Below are positions 62,608 to 64,000 of a DNA stretch of 64,000 nucleotides, in pieces; position 1 is the first letter of the stretch, and every line of letters begins with the position of its first letter. The position numbers were made by a program, and so were the translations under genes. The notes below the pieces were generated by a model. The model ran no database searches. It was not told the origin of the DNA and saw nothing but the letters and a program-made list of their open reading frames with translations. Source of the stretch: Labedella phragmitis (GTDB taxonomy: Bacteria; Actinomycetota; Actinomycetes; Actinomycetales; Microbacteriaceae); contig NZ_RZNB01000007.1 in assembly GCF_004078635.1 (NCBI RefSeq), forward strand, positions 62,001 to 126,000, written 5' to 3'.

Positions 62608-62677
62608 GTGTCGTCGGAGAGGCCGCTGGATGCAGCAGCCACCGAGCTCGCGTCACTCAACCGCAAAGGTTTTCTCC

Positions 62678-64000
62678 ATGGTCGCAGTACGGGCTGTCGC
62701 CCGCGCCGCTGTACGGCGTCTTCCGGTAATCGATCGTGCCGTCATCTCGCCGCTGCGCCGCGAGCGCCGCCGCCTCAAACTGCGACAGATCGCCCAGCTC
62801 GGGCTCGTCGATCCGGCCTTCGTCGGCGCTGAGACGGGACGCCGCGTCCGCACGGTCGCGCAGGCCGTCGACACCCTGCTCGACTACGGCAACGAGATCG
62901 CGCCGCACCCGCTCATCGAGCCACGATGGATCTCGAGCCGCTCGGACGGACGCGATTGGCTCCTGACGCTCCTCGACCCGACGGCCGCCGTCATCTCGGT
63001 CGGCCCGCTCCTCGACCTCGCGAGCGTGACACCTCCGGCCAATCCGCGGCATCTCGCGGACCGCGTGGCTGGCTTCCTCCGGTCGGCCACATCGTCGACG
63101 CTCCTCCCGCTTCCGGAGGGCACCGCCGGACCGATCACGCGGGACGAGGGCATCCGTCTCGCGACCGAGCTCGCGCGCCGGCACGCCGCCAGCGGAGAGC
63201 TGACGCGACCGCGCGTGTCGGCGCAGTGGAACCAGCGTGCCGAGCGCCGCTTCATCTCCGACCGCCTGGGTCGGGCCGTCACGCGGCCGTCGGATGCACG
63301 CGCGCTCGTGTCGATCGTCATGCCGGTCTACAACCGCGAGGGAGTGGTGGGGCGCTCGATCGAGTCCGTCCTCGCCCAGGACTTCGACGCGTGGGAGCTC
63401 GTCGTCGTCGACGACGGCTCGACGGATTCCACGCGCGATGTCATCGAGGCGTTCGCGAAGCGCGACGACCGCATCCGGCTCGTGCGCGGCGAGCACCGCG
63501 GCGTCTCGGCCGCCCGCAATCTCGGCGTCGCGGAGGCCCGTGCGGAAGTGCTCGCGTTCCTCGACTCCGACAACGTCTGGACTCCGCACTTCCTCTCGGT
63601 CTCCTACTCGGAGGTGGCGTCGGGCCGCGCCGATCTCACGTACGCCGCCGTCGAGCTCGATCGGGGCGGGAAGAAGCATGGCTACCTCGGCATGTCGGGT
63701 ACGCGAGAGCACCTCATCAACGGCAACAGCTTCATCGACATGAACACGCTCGTCGTGAAGGCCGACCTCGTCGAGCAGGTCGGCGGATTCGACGAGAGCC
63801 TCCGGCGCTGGGTCGACTACGACCTCTTCCTCCGCCTCTTCCAGGTGACCGACCGCGTCACGTACCTCCCCTTCATCGGCGTCCGGTACGACCACCGCGA
63901 CGACGCCCTCGACCGCATCACGACGAGCGAGTCGCCGCACTGGCGTGACGTCGTGCTCGGGAAGAACCTCCTCGACTGGGACGCGGTCAAGGCCTCCGTG
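62678..64000 (+). CDS. GT2 family glycosyltransferase (cut by the window end)
   Basis: At least 441 residues. The N-terminal ~205 residues are not recognised and may contact the polymer or membrane. The GT-A domain then starts with VSIVMPVYNREGVVG, followed by VVVDDGSTDST, GVSAARNLGVAEA, FLDSDN (metal site) and VDYDLFLRL. ATG at 62678 has AAAGG upstream. The 3' end is beyond the window, so further domains could follow. Confidence 0.88.
   Translation, partial: MVAVRAVARAAVRRLPVIDRAVISPLRRERRRLKLRQIAQLGLVDPAFVGAETGRRVRTVAQAVDTLLDYGNEIAPHPLIEPRWISSRSDGRDWLLTLLDPTAAVISVGPLLDLASVTPPANPRHLADRVAGFLRSATSSTLLPLPEGTAGPITRDEGIRLATELARRHAASGELTRPRVSAQWNQRAERRFISDRLGRAVTRPSDARALVSIVMPVYNREGVVGRSIESVLAQDFDAWELVVVDDGSTDSTRDVIEAFAKRDDRIRLVRGEHRGVSAARNLGVAEARAEVLAFLDSDNVWTPHFLSVSYSEVASGRADLTYAAVELDRGGKKHGYLGMSGTREHLINGNSFIDMNTLVVKADLVEQVGGFDESLRRWVDYDLFLRLFQVTDRVTYLPFIGVRYDHRDDALDRITTSESPHWRDVVLGKNLLDWDAVKASV

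Overview
The window is about 64 kb of high-GC DNA (close to 70 % in the lines I counted) from an actinobacterial chromosome. Family content, gene order and the repeated pattern of a TANNNT box 6-8 nt before start codons fit Microbacteriaceae best. The genus cannot be told from the sequence alone. No rRNA, tRNA, prophage, IS element or CRISPR array was seen.

Layout. 1-2.7 kb: 5' part of exonuclease III, a YihY-type membrane protein and an FHA-domain protein. 2.9-6.5 kb: succinate dehydrogenase operon sdhCDAB (minus strand). 6.5-12.3 kb: CorA, GDP-mannose pyrophosphorylase ManC, and a beta-phosphoglucomutase-like HAD enzyme with a GH65 disaccharide phosphorylase. 12.4-14.3 kb: an ABC-F ATPase preceded by a possible proline-rich leader peptide and hairpins. 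14.5-26.2 kb: a nucleoside uptake and catabolism block (BMP-family ABC transporter, cytidine deaminase, thymidine phosphorylase, adenosine deaminase, an EIIA/EIIB pair without a permease, and a convergent phospho-sugar mutase plus purine nucleoside phosphorylase). 26.3-30.7 kb: lpdA and the acyl-CoA carboxylase alpha subunit face each other across a lower-GC AbiEi/DUF559-like gene bracketed by two 50-nt palindromes.

30.8-41.3 kb: an acyl-CoA carboxylase/biotinylation cluster (accD, accE, maf, alpha subunit, divergent birA). It is collinear but interrupted between accE and maf by a 7-kb block carrying an RNA methyltransferase, a LuxR-type two-component system with an extra membrane protein, an SDR, an LLM-family monooxygenase, degenerate intergenic repeats and a low-GC structured segment. 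41.3-45.2 kb: PH-domain protein, purK, purE and an LCP ligase.

45.2-64 kb: a cell-envelope glycan locus. It holds all four dTDP-L-rhamnose genes (rfbB, rfbD, rfbC, rfbA), at least six glycosyltransferases including a WsaF-like one, a methyltransferase with a coiled-coil tail, a Wzm/Wzt exporter and a large secreted protein with six ~105-residue repeats. A likely reading is that the locus makes a rhamnose-containing wall polymer, exports it by the ABC transporter and attaches it to peptidoglycan with the LCP protein.

The most interesting items are the palindrome-flanked AbiEi/DUF559 gene, the block interrupting the carboxylase operon, the candidate leader peptide before the ABC-F gene, the permease-less PTS pair in nucleoside salvage, and the six-repeat secreted protein beside the glycan exporter.
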